DNA of 64,000 nt from DATEDA01 sp963789885 (GCA_963789885.1 CAWBNB010000050.1:186001-250000), one strand, 5' to 3'. Numbered from the stretch's first letter, positions 53,033-61,626 are shown. Numbers and translations: made by a program. Notes: a model not told the origin generated them from the sequence alone.

Positions 53033-54084
53033 GTGCGTAGAAGCTCCTCTAGCCGGGCCGGGGTGGCGGTAAGCAGCGTGAGCGCGGCATCCAGCGCGCG
53101 GCGCGCGTCCTGGGCGGCGCCGACGCCGCGCAGCGAGTCGAGTCCGGCGGCAAGGAACACCGGCAGGAGGGTCGTGGCGCGCGCCTCGGCCGACTCCGGC
53201 ATCTCCCAGGTGACGTGCGCGAAGTAGCTGCGGTGGAAGGCGTCGAACGCGTTCACCAGCGCGACGCGGGACTGGCAGTGCGTGACCATGCGGAGTGCGA
53301 GCGCGCCGAGGGCGCTCGCGACGTCGAAGACCGGGTCGCCGCTGTGCGCGCAGTCGGCGTCGATCAGCACCGGCCCGCGCGGGCCGACCAGCACGTTGTC
53401 AGGGCTGAGCGCGCCGTGGACGAGTGCGAGGCGGGTCGCGGCGAGGCGCTCGCCGAGCGAAGCGATCCGGGGGGCGCAATCGGGCGCCACGGCCGTGGCT
53501 CGGGCGAGGAGCGGCGCGAGTACGAGTCCGCGGAACGGCGCGCGCGCAGCGAACCGCTCGGTGACCGAAAGGCTGTTGGCGGACGCGGCATGGAGGCGGC
53601 CGACGAGGTGGCCGAGCTCGGCCGCCACCCACGGCTCGATCTTGCCGGCTGCGAGGCGGCCTTGCCAGGAAGGAAACTCCTCCGGATCCAGATATTCGAG
53701 CGCGACGACGCCGGCCGCCGGGAGCGAGCCGAGCACGGTCGGCGCGACGCCGGGCACGACGCCGCAGGCGACCTTGAACCACGCGGCCTCCGCCTGGACC
53801 CGCTCGGCGACGAAGCTCTCGGCTCCCGCCTCGGGCGCGAGCGCGCGCTTCAGGAAGATCGTGCCCCAGCCGAGATCGATGCGGCTCGCGCGCGTCGCGA
53901 AGCTCGACGGCAGCATCGTGACCCGCGGCGAGTCGCCGGAGGCGAGCAGCTGCATCTGGCGCAGCGCGGACACCACGTCCGTCGGAACGTCGGCAGCGGC
54001 GACGGCGGCGCGCGCGCTCCGGCGCTTCTCGGACGCGGGCCGGCTGCGTTGCATATTGCTGAACGTGGTGATGAGGTCGGGCAT
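53005..54084 (-). CDS. Kinase-like (aminoglycoside phosphotransferase family) protein with altered catalytic loop
   Basis: A 359-residue protein of the APH / choline-kinase fold. The nucleotide strand area holds WGTIFLKRALAPEAGAESFVAE (residues about 72-93), ELGHLVGRLHAAS is in the central helix, then the catalytic loop ALVHGALSPDNVLVG near residue 223. In active kinases this loop reads HGD..(4)..N; here Asp is Ala. The metal motif is VLIDADCAHSGDPVFDVA. The missing Asp suggests a weak or non-catalytic protein. The C-terminus overlaps the enolase-like start by 28 bases. A 14-bp perfect palindrome lies 83 bases upstream. Confidence 0.8.
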   Translation of the reverse strand: MPDLITTFSNMQRSRPASEKRRSARAAVAAADVPTDVVSALRQMQLLASGDSPRVTMLPSSFATRASRIDLGWGTIFLKRALAPEAGAESFVAERVQAEAAWFKVACGVVPGVAPTVLGSLPAAGVVALEYLDPEEFPSWQGRLAAGKIEPWVAAELGHLVGRLHAASANSLSVTERFAARAPFRGLVLAPLLARATAVAPDCAPRIASLGERLAATRLALVHGALSPDNVLVGPRGPVLIDADCAHSGDPVFDVASALGALALRMVTHCQSRVALVNAFDAFHRSYFAHVTWEMPESAEARATTLLPVFLAAGLDSLRGVGAAQDARRALDAALTLLTATPARLEELLRTWLDALSPA

Positions 54085-54166
54085 CGCCCGTCCCGCAGCG
54101 AGAAGCGTTCCATCCGCGGGGTGTCCGGCGGCAGCGCGTGATGTTCGTCACGAGGGCGGCTGCGGG

Positions 54167-54180
54167 ACGGATTAATCCGT
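54167..54180. promoter_or_regulatory. Perfect 14-bp palindrome upstream of the kinase-like gene
   Basis: ACGGATTAATCCGT is fully self-complementary. It lies 83 bases upstream of the kinase-like ATG (54084) and 144 upstream of the divergent small gene. A second short inverted repeat (CGTGA-N6-TCACG) is at 54137-54152. These look like operator sites for an unknown regulator. Confidence 0.45.
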
Positions 54181-54323
54181 GTGACGTATTGGCGCTTTGC
54201 AGGCCACCGGGTACCTTTGCGCGCCGTGAGTCGGACAAGGGACCGTCGAATGATCATCTTCGCCATCAACTTGCGTGCCGTTCCCGCCGTTCCCCGAGGC
54301 GGCGACCGGGCGCGCCGCGCGGC

Positions 54324-54584
54324 GTGATCCTCGCGTTCCGCCAGGAGCAGGGTTCCTCGGTGCATGCAGTCGCCCAAGTCGTGCTCGAGTATCTGCAGGC
54401 CCATCCGCAGGCCGCGGACACGGCCGACGGGATCAGTGCGTGGTGGCTCGGGACCTCCCGCCGCGGCACCCGCGTCGCATCGGTGGTCGAGGCACTCGAG
54501 GCGCTGGTCGCGCGCGGGACGGTGACCTGCGAAACGACGCCGGCCGGCGAGACGGTTTACCGTCTGCGCCGACCGGTCAGCTAG
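54324..54584 (+). CDS. Small winged-helix-like hypothetical protein
   Basis: About 86 residues from GTG 54324. The sequence has a helix pair VAQVVLEYLQAHPQAADTAD and a turn to GISAWWLG, then RVASVVEALEALVARGTVTC and a strand pair ETTPAGETVYRLRR. That order matches a winged-helix DNA-binding fold that could be a small regulator. I do not recognise the family. There is no clear ribosome site, and the frame upstream of 54324 looks non-coding. It is divergent from the kinase-like gene with the palindrome in the shared gap. Confidence 0.5.
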   Translation: MILAFRQEQGSSVHAVAQVVLEYLQAHPQAADTADGISAWWLGTSRRGTRVASVVEALEALVARGTVTCETTPAGETVYRLRRPVS

Positions 54585-54589
54585 GACGT

Positions 54590-55342
54590 TCAGCTCGCGC
54601 CGCGAATCTCGTTGCCGTTCACGCGCACGTGATCGCCGGGCCGCCAGGCGGGCTCGGCGTCCTGCACGATCGTGCGGGTCGTGCCGTCGTCCAGCTTCAC
54701 CGTCACTTCATACTGCGTGTGCTTCCGCACGACGTGCCGCTCGACCTGGTGGCCGGCGATCGCGCCGCCCACCGCGCCGATGACGGCACCGACGATCTGA
54801 CCCTTGCCCTTGCCGAACTGGCTGCCCACCGCGCCGCCGGCGACGCCGCCGGCGACCGCGCCCACCCCTGAGCCTTCGCCGGGCGTTTCGATCGTCCGCA
54901 CCGACGCCACCACGCCGCAGTCGTAACAGACCGGTGGCGCGGAGGCGACGGGCACCGGTGCCGCGACGGGGGGCGGAGGTGCCGGCGGTTCATAGACGAT
55001 GCGGACCGGCTCCTCGATCGGCTTCGAAGCTTCGACGGGCTTCGGCGCGACGGTCTTGCGCGCGGCCGGCTTGGGTAGAGCCGGCTTCACTTGGGGTACC
55101 GGGCTGGCTTCGGGCGCCGGCTTCGCCTCGGGTACCGCCGGCGCTTCGGGCGCGGTCGCTACGAGAGGCGGGATGGTGGGTATCGCGGACACGGTCGCGA
55201 CGGGTTCGGTCGCTTGGGAGGCCCCGCGCGTTGCGGGCAGCCAGCCCATCAGTGCGGCGGTGCCGGCCGCCGATACGACGAGGACCGAGGCTGCGGCGGC
55301 GAGGACGAGCGGGTGCGTGCGGGCGGTGCTGGCGTTCTCCAT
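54590..55342 (-). CDS. Glycine-zipper 2TM domain protein with Pro/Ala-rich linker
   Basis: A 250-residue envelope protein. One N-terminal membrane helix (LVLAAAASVLVVSAAGTAALM) is followed by a Pro, Ala, Lys and Glu-rich linker of about 90 residues. The glycine-zipper segment is GVGAVAGGVAGGAVGSQFGKG and GQIVGAVIGAVGGAIAGHQVE. The end (YEVTVKLDDGTTRTIVQDA) is a small strand domain typical of the SlyB/Rick_17kDa group. It probably spans the periplasm to the outer membrane. AAGGGGAA precedes ATG 55342, chosen over ATG 55366. Confidence 0.82.
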   Translation of the reverse strand: MENASTARTHPLVLAAAASVLVVSAAGTAALMGWLPATRGASQATEPVATVSAIPTIPPLVATAPEAPAVPEAKPAPEASPVPQVKPALPKPAARKTVAPKPVEASKPIEEPVRIVYEPPAPPPPVAAPVPVASAPPVCYDCGVVASVRTIETPGEGSGVGAVAGGVAGGAVGSQFGKGKGQIVGAVIGAVGGAIAGHQVERHVVRKHTQYEVTVKLDDGTTRTIVQDAEPAWRPGDHVRVNGNEIRGAS

Positions 55343-55467
55343 GGCGTTTCCCCTTCTGTTGACCACGAGGGAATTAACGCATGGGCGGGCGTTGGCGGAC
55401 CGCCAGGTTGTAACCGGCCGTTACAGGGAGGCACCCCGGCGACGAACCGTAACAGCCTCGCCGGCGC

Positions 55468-56967
55468 TCACGCCTCCGGGCGCATGTGGGGGAAGAGGAT
55501 GACGTCGCGGATGGACGGGCTGTTCGTGAACAGCATCACTAGGCGGTCGATCCCGATGCCGCAGCCGGCCGTGGGCGGGAGCCCGTGCTCGAGCGCCCGG
55601 ATGTAGTCGGCGTCGTAATACATCGCCTCCTCGTCGCCCGCTGCCTTCGCGCGCGCCTGTTCCTCGAAGCGGGCGGCCTGGTCCTCGGGGTCGTTCAGCT
55701 CCGAGAAGCCGTTCGCCATCTCGCGCCCGGTGATGTACAGCTCGAAGCGTTCGGTAACATCGGGGTTCGCGTCGTTGCGGCGCGCGAGCGGAGAGACCAC
55801 CGCCGGGTAGTCCACGATGTACGTCGGCTGGATCAGCAGCTGCTCGGTGGTCTCCTCGAAGAGGGTCAACTGCAGCTCGCCCAGCTCGGCGCCTGCTCGC
55901 GGCTCGATCCCGAGCTTCGTCAGTTCGCGCACGAGAACGTCGCGGCTCGCGAGATCGGCTTCGGTGAAGCGCGGATGATGCCGGCGTATCGCTCCGGTGA
56001 TCGTCAGCCGCGCGAAGGGCTGGGCGAGGTCGACCGTGTGCTCGCCGTACGGGATCGAGGTCGTGCCGAGGACCTCGAGCGCCACCGCCCGGAGCAACGC
56101 CTCGTTGAAATCCATCAGGTACCGGAAGTCGCGGTAGGCCTCGTAGTACTCGAGCATCGTGAACTCGGGGTTGTGGCGCGTCGAAATCCCCTCGTTCCGG
56201 AAGTTGCGGTTGATCTCGAAGACCTTCTCGAATCCGCCGACGACCAGCCGCTTCAGATAGAGCTCGGGCGCGATCCGGAGATAGAGCGTCATGTCGAGCG
56301 CGTTGTGATGCGTCACGAACGGCCGCGCTGCGGCGCCGCCCGGGATCGGCTGCATCATCGGCGTCTCGACCTCGAGAAAGCCCTGGGCGATCATGTAGGC
56401 GCGGACCGCCTGGATCAGGCGGCTGCGGATTGCGAACGTCCGGCGCGCCTCCTCGCTCGTGATGAGGTCGAGATAGCGGCTCCGGTATTTCTGCTCCTGG
56501 TCGGCGAGGCCGTGGAACTTCTCGGGCAGCGGCCGCAGCGACTTGGCGAGGAGCCGCACGCGCGCTGCGTTGACCGTGAGCTCGCCGGTGCGGGTCTTGA
56601 AGAGCACCCCCTCGGCGCCGAGGATGTCGCCGAGATCCCAGTGCTTGAACGCCTCGTGCGCTTCCGCGCCGGTGGCGTCGTTGGAGACGTACACCTGGAT
56701 CTGCCCGGTCATGTCCTGGAGGGTCGCGAAGCTCGCCTTGCCCATGACGCGCTTCAGCATCATCCGGCCGGCGACCGCGACACGCACGCCCTTCGGCTCC
56801 AGCTCTTCCTTGGTGAGGGCGTCGTAGAGGCGATGCAGATCGCCGGCGAGGTGCTCGCGGCGGAAGTCGTTGGGGAATGCGAAGCCGTGCTTGCGGAGCC
56901 CGGCGAGCTTTGCCCGGCGCTCCGACGTCTGGTCGCTCGGCGGTTGCCCGTCGTCGTTCTGACTCAT
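55468..56967 (-). CDS. lysS: Lysyl-tRNA synthetase, class II
   Basis: A 499-residue class II synthetase. The N-terminal OB-fold for tRNA binding (VAVAGRMMLKRVMGKASF) lies at about residues 60-150. Motif 1 is GFLEVETPMMQPIPGGAAA, motif 2 is VFEINRNFRNEGISTRHNPE, and motif 3 is GCGIGIDRLVMLF near the end. It attaches lysine to tRNA-Lys. It starts ten bases after prfB, the prfB-lysS order conserved in proteobacteria, and is the last gene of that unit. Confidence 0.96.
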   Translation of the reverse strand: MSQNDDGQPPSDQTSERRAKLAGLRKHGFAFPNDFRREHLAGDLHRLYDALTKEELEPKGVRVAVAGRMMLKRVMGKASFATLQDMTGQIQVYVSNDATGAEAHEAFKHWDLGDILGAEGVLFKTRTGELTVNAARVRLLAKSLRPLPEKFHGLADQEQKYRSRYLDLITSEEARRTFAIRSRLIQAVRAYMIAQGFLEVETPMMQPIPGGAAARPFVTHHNALDMTLYLRIAPELYLKRLVVGGFEKVFEINRNFRNEGISTRHNPEFTMLEYYEAYRDFRYLMDFNEALLRAVALEVLGTTSIPYGEHTVDLAQPFARLTITGAIRRHHPRFTEADLASRDVLVRELTKLGIEPRAGAELGELQLTLFEETTEQLLIQPTYIVDYPAVVSPLARRNDANPDVTERFELYITGREMANGFSELNDPEDQAARFEEQARAKAAGDEEAMYYDADYIRALEHGLPPTAGCGIGIDRLVMLFTNSPSIRDVILFPHMRPEA

Positions 56968-56977
56968 CGCGCCCCCC

Positions 56978-58100
56978 TCAGGCCGCCGCGCGCGCGCCGA
57001 TGCCTTGCTTCAGGCTGGCGTCGATGAAATCGTCGAGATCGCCGTCGAGCACCGCCTGCGTGTTGCCGATCTCGACGCCGGTGCGCAGATCCTTGATCCG
57101 CGACTGGTCGAGGACGTACGAGCGGATCTGGTGCCCCCAGCCGATGTCGGTCTTCTGGTCCTCGAGCGCCTGCTTCGCTTCGTTCCGCTTCCGCAACTCC
57201 TGCTCGTAGAGCTTCGCCTTCAGCATCGCCATGGCCTCGGCGCGGTTGCGGTGCTGCGAGCGGTCGTTCTGGCACTGCACGACGATGCCGGACGGCAGGT
57301 GCGTGATCCGCACGGCCGAGTCGGTGCGGTTGACGTGCTGGCCGCCGGCCCCGGAGGCGCGGTAGGTGTCGATCCTGAGGTCGGCCGGATTGATGTCGAT
57401 GTCGATGGTCTCGTCGACCTCGGGATACACGAACACGCTCGCGAAGGACGTGTGCCGCCGCGCGTTCGAGTCGAACGGGGACTTGCGCACGAGCCGGTGG
57501 ATCCCGGTCTCGGTGCGGAGGTGGCCATAGGCGTAGTCGCCGTTGACCTTGAGCGTCGCGGTCTTGATGCCGGCGACCTCGCCCTCGGACTGCTCGAGGA
57601 TCTCGACCTTGAAACCCTTGCGCTCGCAGTACTTCACGTACATCCGCTCGAGCATCTGCGCCCAGTCCTGCGCCTCGGTGCCGCCGGCGCCGGCCTGGAT
57701 GTCGACGAAGCAGCTCGCGGGGTCGAGCGGGTCGGAGAACATCCGCCGGAACTCCATCCCGGCGACCGACTCCGCGAGGGCTGCCACGTCGCGCTCGATC
57801 GCTGCGAGCGTGGCGTCGTCGTTTTCGTCGCGCGCGAGGGCGAACAGTTCCTGCGCGTCGCGCAGCCTCGTGTCGACGCCGGTCAGGTTGCCGACGATCG
57901 CCTCGAGCTGCTTCTTCTCCTTGCCGAGCTCCTGGGCGCGCTTCGGGTCGTCCCAGACTTTCGGGTCTTCGAGGGCGCTCGCTACCGCGCCTAAACGGGC
58001 CTGCTTCGCGTCGAAGTCAAAGATACCTCCGCAGCTCGGCAGCGCGCGCGGCAAGATCGGCGAGCGAAGCGGCGATGGCGTTGATGCGTTCGGCTTCCAT
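56978..58100 (-). CDS. prfB: Peptide chain release factor 2, with programmed +1 frameshift
   Basis: Translation begins at ATG 58100 (MEAERINAIAASLADLAARA), reaches LRRYL, and must shift forward one base at CTT-TGA to continue as DFDAKQARLG. The full product is about 373 residues. The stop-codon-reading loop appears as SPFDSNARRHTSF and the peptidyl-hydrolysis motif as ASGAGGQHVNRTDSAVRITH. RF2 terminates at UGA and UAA. Low RF2 lets the ribosome stall on UGA and shift, giving autoregulation. The gene is followed ten bases later by lysS. Confidence 0.96.
58016..58030 (-). other. prfB programmed +1 frameshift site
   Basis: On the minus strand the sequence is GGAGG TAT CTT TGA C: an SD-like GGAGG, a TAT codon, the slippery CTT, the in-frame UGA and the following C. 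This matches the known RF2 frameshift signal at every element. Confidence 0.95.
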
Positions 58101-58205
58101 GGGGAACTTGGTCGATCCGGAAAGGCGCAAAGTATACACGTCGACCGCACGGCGCCCGCCGTCGACGTTCACCCGGTATCATCGGCAACCTGCCAGCCGA
58201 CTCCG

Positions 58206-58709
58206 ATGCCCGCTTCGCGTTCCACGTTGAGCCGCCGTGTCTTTGCACTGATCTTCCTGGTCTGCGTGGGGCTGCTCGCGTTCGCGCTGTATCTCCAGCA
58301 CTGGCAGGGTCTCGATCCGTGTCCGTGGTGCGTGGTGCAGCGGCTCGGCTTCATCCTGGTCGGGCTCATCGCGCTCGTCGGAGCGATCCACGGCCCGGGA
58401 GCACGGGGGACGGCGATCTATTCGACGCTCGGGGTCGTCGCCGCGGCGGCAGGCGCGGCGGCGGGGACCTATCACGTGTACCTGCAATCGGACCCCGTGC
58501 GCGCAGCCAAGTGCATCGGCTCGCCGGTCGAGACCATCCTCGACCGGCTCGAGCTCGGGAAGCTCGCGCCATCGCTTCTCCAGTACGACGGCCCGTGCAC
58601 GCTCAAGCCCTGGTCGTTCTTGAGCCTCTCGATTCCCGAGTGGTCGCTCGCCTGGTTCGTGATCCTCGCGCTCGTTTTCCTCGCCCTCGCGCTCACCGCC
58701 CGCCGCTGA
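58206..58709 (+). CDS. dsbB: Disulfide bond formation protein DsbB
   Basis: A 167-residue, four-helix inner-membrane protein. The first periplasmic cysteine pair is in LDPCPWCVVQRLGF near residues 38-48. The second pair is formed by the Cys in RAAKCIGSP near residue 100 and the Cys in YDGPCTLKPW near residue 132. DsbB re-oxidises DsbA and passes electrons to quinone. The ATG at 58206 is divergent from prfB across 105 bases. DsbA itself is not in the window. Downstream is a hairpin-rich gap. Confidence 0.92.
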   Translation: MPASRSTLSRRVFALIFLVCVGLLAFALYLQHWQGLDPCPWCVVQRLGFILVGLIALVGAIHGPGARGTAIYSTLGVVAAAAGAAAGTYHVYLQSDPVRAAKCIGSPVETILDRLELGKLAPSLLQYDGPCTLKPWSFLSLSIPEWSLAWFVILALVFLALALTARR

Positions 58710-59012
58710 CTTCGCGGCGCAATTGCAAAACCTCGTCAATTCTTGCGCCCGGTAGTTGCGCGGCCGGCGCCCGTCGCTATGCTTCACGCGGATTCCCTGG
58801 CGGAGCGAGATGCCGCCAAAAAAATTCCAGAGGAGGGGAAGCTTCCGGGGCTGCAGGGCCCCGTTTCTTTTGTTGCGGCTGGGAGCCGCAACCCGAAACG
58901 GGGCCGTGGCCCCGCTCTCGTACCAACAAGGGGAGACTCCTCTTGTATATCCCCCAACGAACAAGGGGGCGAAGCCCCCTTGTAGATCCCTCAGCCACGA
59001 TCGCTGATGTGG
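58710..59012. other. 303-base intergenic region with nested inverted repeats
   Basis: No convincing gene is seen between dsbB and the convergent oxidoreductase. The main element (58857-58905) has GGCCCCGTTTC, a four-base bulge, GTTGCGGCT, loop GGG, AGCCGCAAC, then GAAACGGGGCC: two helices of 11 and 9 bp. The GGCCCCG arm can also pair with CGGGGC at 58845-58850, and CGGGGCC with GGCCCCG at 58908-58914, so mutually exclusive folds exist. Two further hairpins follow: one imperfect with ACAAGGGGAG and TCTTGT ends (about 58926-58946), and a perfect CAAGGGGGC-GAA-GCCCCCTTG (58962-58982). Small reading frames through it look non-coding. It could be a transcript-end region, a structured RNA, or a palindromic repeat element. 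Confidence 0.6.
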
Positions 59013-60350
59013 CTAATGCCGCAGGACGCACTTTTCGTACAGGTCCTTCAGGCGTCCGTTCGGATCGTAACGCGCCTTCAGCGCGTCGTAGGCGCGCTTG
59101 TCGTAGATGCTCCAGAACTCGTCGCGCTCGAAGTAGCTGTCCGAGTAGAGCGACTTGATGCCGCCGAGCTCGGTCACCTTGCGTTCGATGAGGCGGTTGA
59201 AATGGCCCGGCGCGTGGGCTTCCCGGGCGCGCACGACGTCCCAGAACCCGAAGTTGACGTAGAGCGTCCCGGGGCGCGTGGGATAGAGCGGCCAGGAGAC
59301 GCCCGGGTGCAGCACGCGGAACGGGCAGGCCCACACCGGCAGGATGCCGACCTCGCGGAGGAAGAACTCGAGGAACTCCGGCGCGCGGTCGATCGGGACG
59401 TCGACGTCCTGGATCACCGACTCGGCGTGGCGCCCCGACACCCGGTCGAGCCAGCGGGTGAGGCCGACGCGACTGTTCCAGCGCATCACCTTCGTGTAGA
59501 AAACGGAGTTCAGGCGCCGGCGGCCGAGCACCCGCCGGACCAGCGGGTTCTGCGCATAGAGGTTCTTCGAGCACCAGAACCAGTCGGTATCCCAGCGCCA
59601 GATGTAGTCCCGCACCGAGAGGAAGTCCTCTTCCCGGGTCCGGAGGCTGCGGTAGTAGATGCGCTCGTAGGTGTAATCGCTCGTATAGGGCGCCGACTCG
59701 ACGAATTCACCGACCGTAGTCACCAGCTGGTTCGGCCCGAACACGACGCCGTCGACGAAGTCGACCGCCGAAGCGCACGCCGCGGCGAGGTTGCCGAAGA
59801 AGCTCTCGGGGTCAGTGTGGTGCACATGCTCGAGCCGCACGAACGACTTCACCGGCACGGTCTTCGCCTTCACGCGCAGGGCGTAGCCGAGCGTGCCGTA
59901 GGAGTTGGGGAAGCCGTAGAAGAGGTCGCGATGCTCGTTGTCGGGACGGGCGAGCACCACCTTGCCGGCGCCGGTGAGCACCTCTAGCTCGAGCACCGTC
60001 TCGTGAACGAGCCCGTGCTTGAACGACGAAGCCTCGATTCCCACGCCTGCGACGGCCCCGCCGATCGTGATCGACTTGAGCTGTGGAACGACGCAGGGCA
60101 TGACCCCGTGCGCGAGCGTGGCGTCCGCGAGCGCCTCGTACGGCGTCATGCCCTCGACGTCGACCCAGCCGCGCGCGGGGTCCACCTCGAGGACGTGGCT
60201 GAAGGCGCGGACGTCCAGGCGCTGCCGCGGTGCCGTCTCGCGGTCGCGGAAGAGATTGGACGTCGTCTTCCCGAGCCGCGGCACCGCCCCGCCGGGTGCG
60301 GCGGCGAGCTCGGCGACGAGCCGCTCGCGGCGCGCGGCGAAGCCGTTCAT
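59013..60350 (-). CDS. DHCR24-like (DWARF1) FAD-binding oxidoreductase, probable fatty-acyl reductase TmsA-like
   Basis: A 445-residue FAD-binding-4 (PCMH) protein. The FAD region includes RLDVRAFSHVLEVDPARGWV, then SITIGGAVAGVGIEASSFKHG and NSYGTLGYALRVKAKTVPVK, closely like 24-dehydrocholesterol reductases. In actinobacteria such a protein (TmsA/BfaA) reduces the 10-methylene fatty acid made by an adjacent methyltransferase. The gene begins ten bases after the CFA-type methyltransferase gene, matching that pair. No signal peptide. Sterol reduction is unlikely in this setting. Confidence 0.8.
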   Translation of the reverse strand: MNGFAARRERLVAELAAAPGGAVPRLGKTTSNLFRDRETAPRQRLDVRAFSHVLEVDPARGWVDVEGMTPYEALADATLAHGVMPCVVPQLKSITIGGAVAGVGIEASSFKHGLVHETVLELEVLTGAGKVVLARPDNEHRDLFYGFPNSYGTLGYALRVKAKTVPVKSFVRLEHVHHTDPESFFGNLAAACASAVDFVDGVVFGPNQLVTTVGEFVESAPYTSDYTYERIYYRSLRTREEDFLSVRDYIWRWDTDWFWCSKNLYAQNPLVRRVLGRRRLNSVFYTKVMRWNSRVGLTRWLDRVSGRHAESVIQDVDVPIDRAPEFLEFFLREVGILPVWACPFRVLHPGVSWPLYPTRPGTLYVNFGFWDVVRAREAHAPGHFNRLIERKVTELGGIKSLYSDSYFERDEFWSIYDKRAYDALKARYDPNGRLKDLYEKCVLRH

Positions 60351-60360
60351 CGCGGACCGC

Positions 60361-61626
60361 TCAGGCCGGCTCGCGCACCGGCGCCTCGCGGACGCCGCCG
60401 GCGACCCGCTTCTCGTCGTAGAGGAACGCGCGGCTCATCGGGTAGTTCCGCGTGTCGACGTTGCCCTTGCTGAACACGATCTGGAAGAGATGCGTGCGGC
60501 CGTGGCCGGTGCGGAACATGTTCGCGCAGCCGTAGAGATAGGTGCGCCAGATCCGCCGGAAGCGCTCGTCGAAACGCTTCGGGTCGAGCGCGTGGATCTC
60601 GGCCCAGTGGGCGTCGAACCGCTCCGCCCAGGCGTCGAGCGTGAACGCGTAATGCCGGCGCAGGTTCTCGATGTCGACCACCTCGAGGCCGCAGTCCTCC
60701 ATCGCCATGATGGTCTCGGCGAGGCTCGGGATCCACCCGCCCGGGAACACGTGCTTGCGGATGAAGAACTCGGTGTTGAACACGCCGACGTGGCCGATGA
60801 AATGCAGCATGCCCAGCCCGCCGGGCTTGAGGAAGTCGGCGTGCGCCCTCACCACTTCGCGCAGCTGGTCGCGGCCGGCGTGCTCGAGCACACCGATCGA
60901 CACGACCTTGTCGAACTGCGCGTGCACCTCCCGGAAATCGGCGAGCCGGACGTCGATCTTGTCGCTCATGCCGCGGCGCGCGACCTCGCCGCGCAGCCAG
61001 TCGACCTGCTCGTTCGTCGTGTTGACCGTCGCGCCGTGGACGCCGTAGCGCTGGACGGCGTACAGCATGAAGCCGCCGAACCCGGTGCCGATGTCGACGA
61101 CGCTCTCGCCGGGCTTCAGGCGGATCTTGCGGCAGACGTGCTCGATCTTGTTCGCCTGCGCCTCCTCGATCGTGCGCGTCCCTTCCTTCCAGTACGCGCA
61201 GGTGTACATCAGCCAGTCGCGATCGAGCCAGAGCTTGTAGAAGTCGGCGCCGAGGCCGTAGTGGAACCGTGCGTTCGCCCGGGTCTGCGCGATCGACTTG
61301 TTCGCGAACCGGAATTCGTGCCAGCGGTTGCGGATGCCGACGAGCGGGTGGCCGCGGTGGTCGTCGAAGCGGGCGTCGGAAGCGGCGCGGAAGGCAGCGG
61401 GCAGGTCGCCGTCGACGTCCACCGTGCCGTCGAAGAACGATTCGAGCAGCCCGATGTGGCCGAAGGCGAGCGTGCGCCACTGCGCGCCGGCGGTCCTGAA
61501 GGTCAGGGTGACCAGCGGCTCGCCCGGCCGGCTCGACCAGCTCGAGCCGTCGGCGAAGTTGACCCGGAAGGCGATTGCGGTCTTGGCGGCGATTGCATCG
61601 AGGAATTTGCGGAAGAGGCTCGTCAT
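60361..61626 (-). CDS. CFA-synthase-type fatty acid methyltransferase, probable TmsB-like
   Basis: A 421-residue class I SAM methyltransferase of the cyclopropane synthase family. The family core has HYGLGADFYKLWLDRDWLMY, the Cys in YTCAYWKEGT near residue 142, the SAM motif VVDIGTGFGGFML near residue 170, and Glu and His in SIGVLEHAG and MLHFIGHVG. Those three plus a late Tyr form the bicarbonate site of CFA synthase. An N-terminal domain (residues about 20-110) precedes. Together with the following DHCR24-like reductase it probably makes 10-methyl-branched, not cyclopropane, lipid chains. Plain CFA synthase is the alternative. Confidence 0.85.
   Translation of the reverse strand: MTSLFRKFLDAIAAKTAIAFRVNFADGSSWSSRPGEPLVTLTFRTAGAQWRTLAFGHIGLLESFFDGTVDVDGDLPAAFRAASDARFDDHRGHPLVGIRNRWHEFRFANKSIAQTRANARFHYGLGADFYKLWLDRDWLMYTCAYWKEGTRTIEEAQANKIEHVCRKIRLKPGESVVDIGTGFGGFMLYAVQRYGVHGATVNTTNEQVDWLRGEVARRGMSDKIDVRLADFREVHAQFDKVVSIGVLEHAGRDQLREVVRAHADFLKPGGLGMLHFIGHVGVFNTEFFIRKHVFPGGWIPSLAETIMAMEDCGLEVVDIENLRRHYAFTLDAWAERFDAHWAEIHALDPKRFDERFRRIWRTYLYGCANMFRTGHGRTHLFQIVFSKGNVDTRNYPMSRAFLYDEKRVAGGVREAPVREPA

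Noticed and set aside
54138..54323. An upstream extension of the small winged-helix-like gene.
   Set aside because: The added residues are arginine-rich and unlike a protein; they cover the palindromic regulatory gap.
58743..59007. Two overlapping reading frames of about 80 codons between dsbB and the oxidoreductase.
   Set aside because: They run through nested palindromes, show no family resemblance and no clear translation signals.
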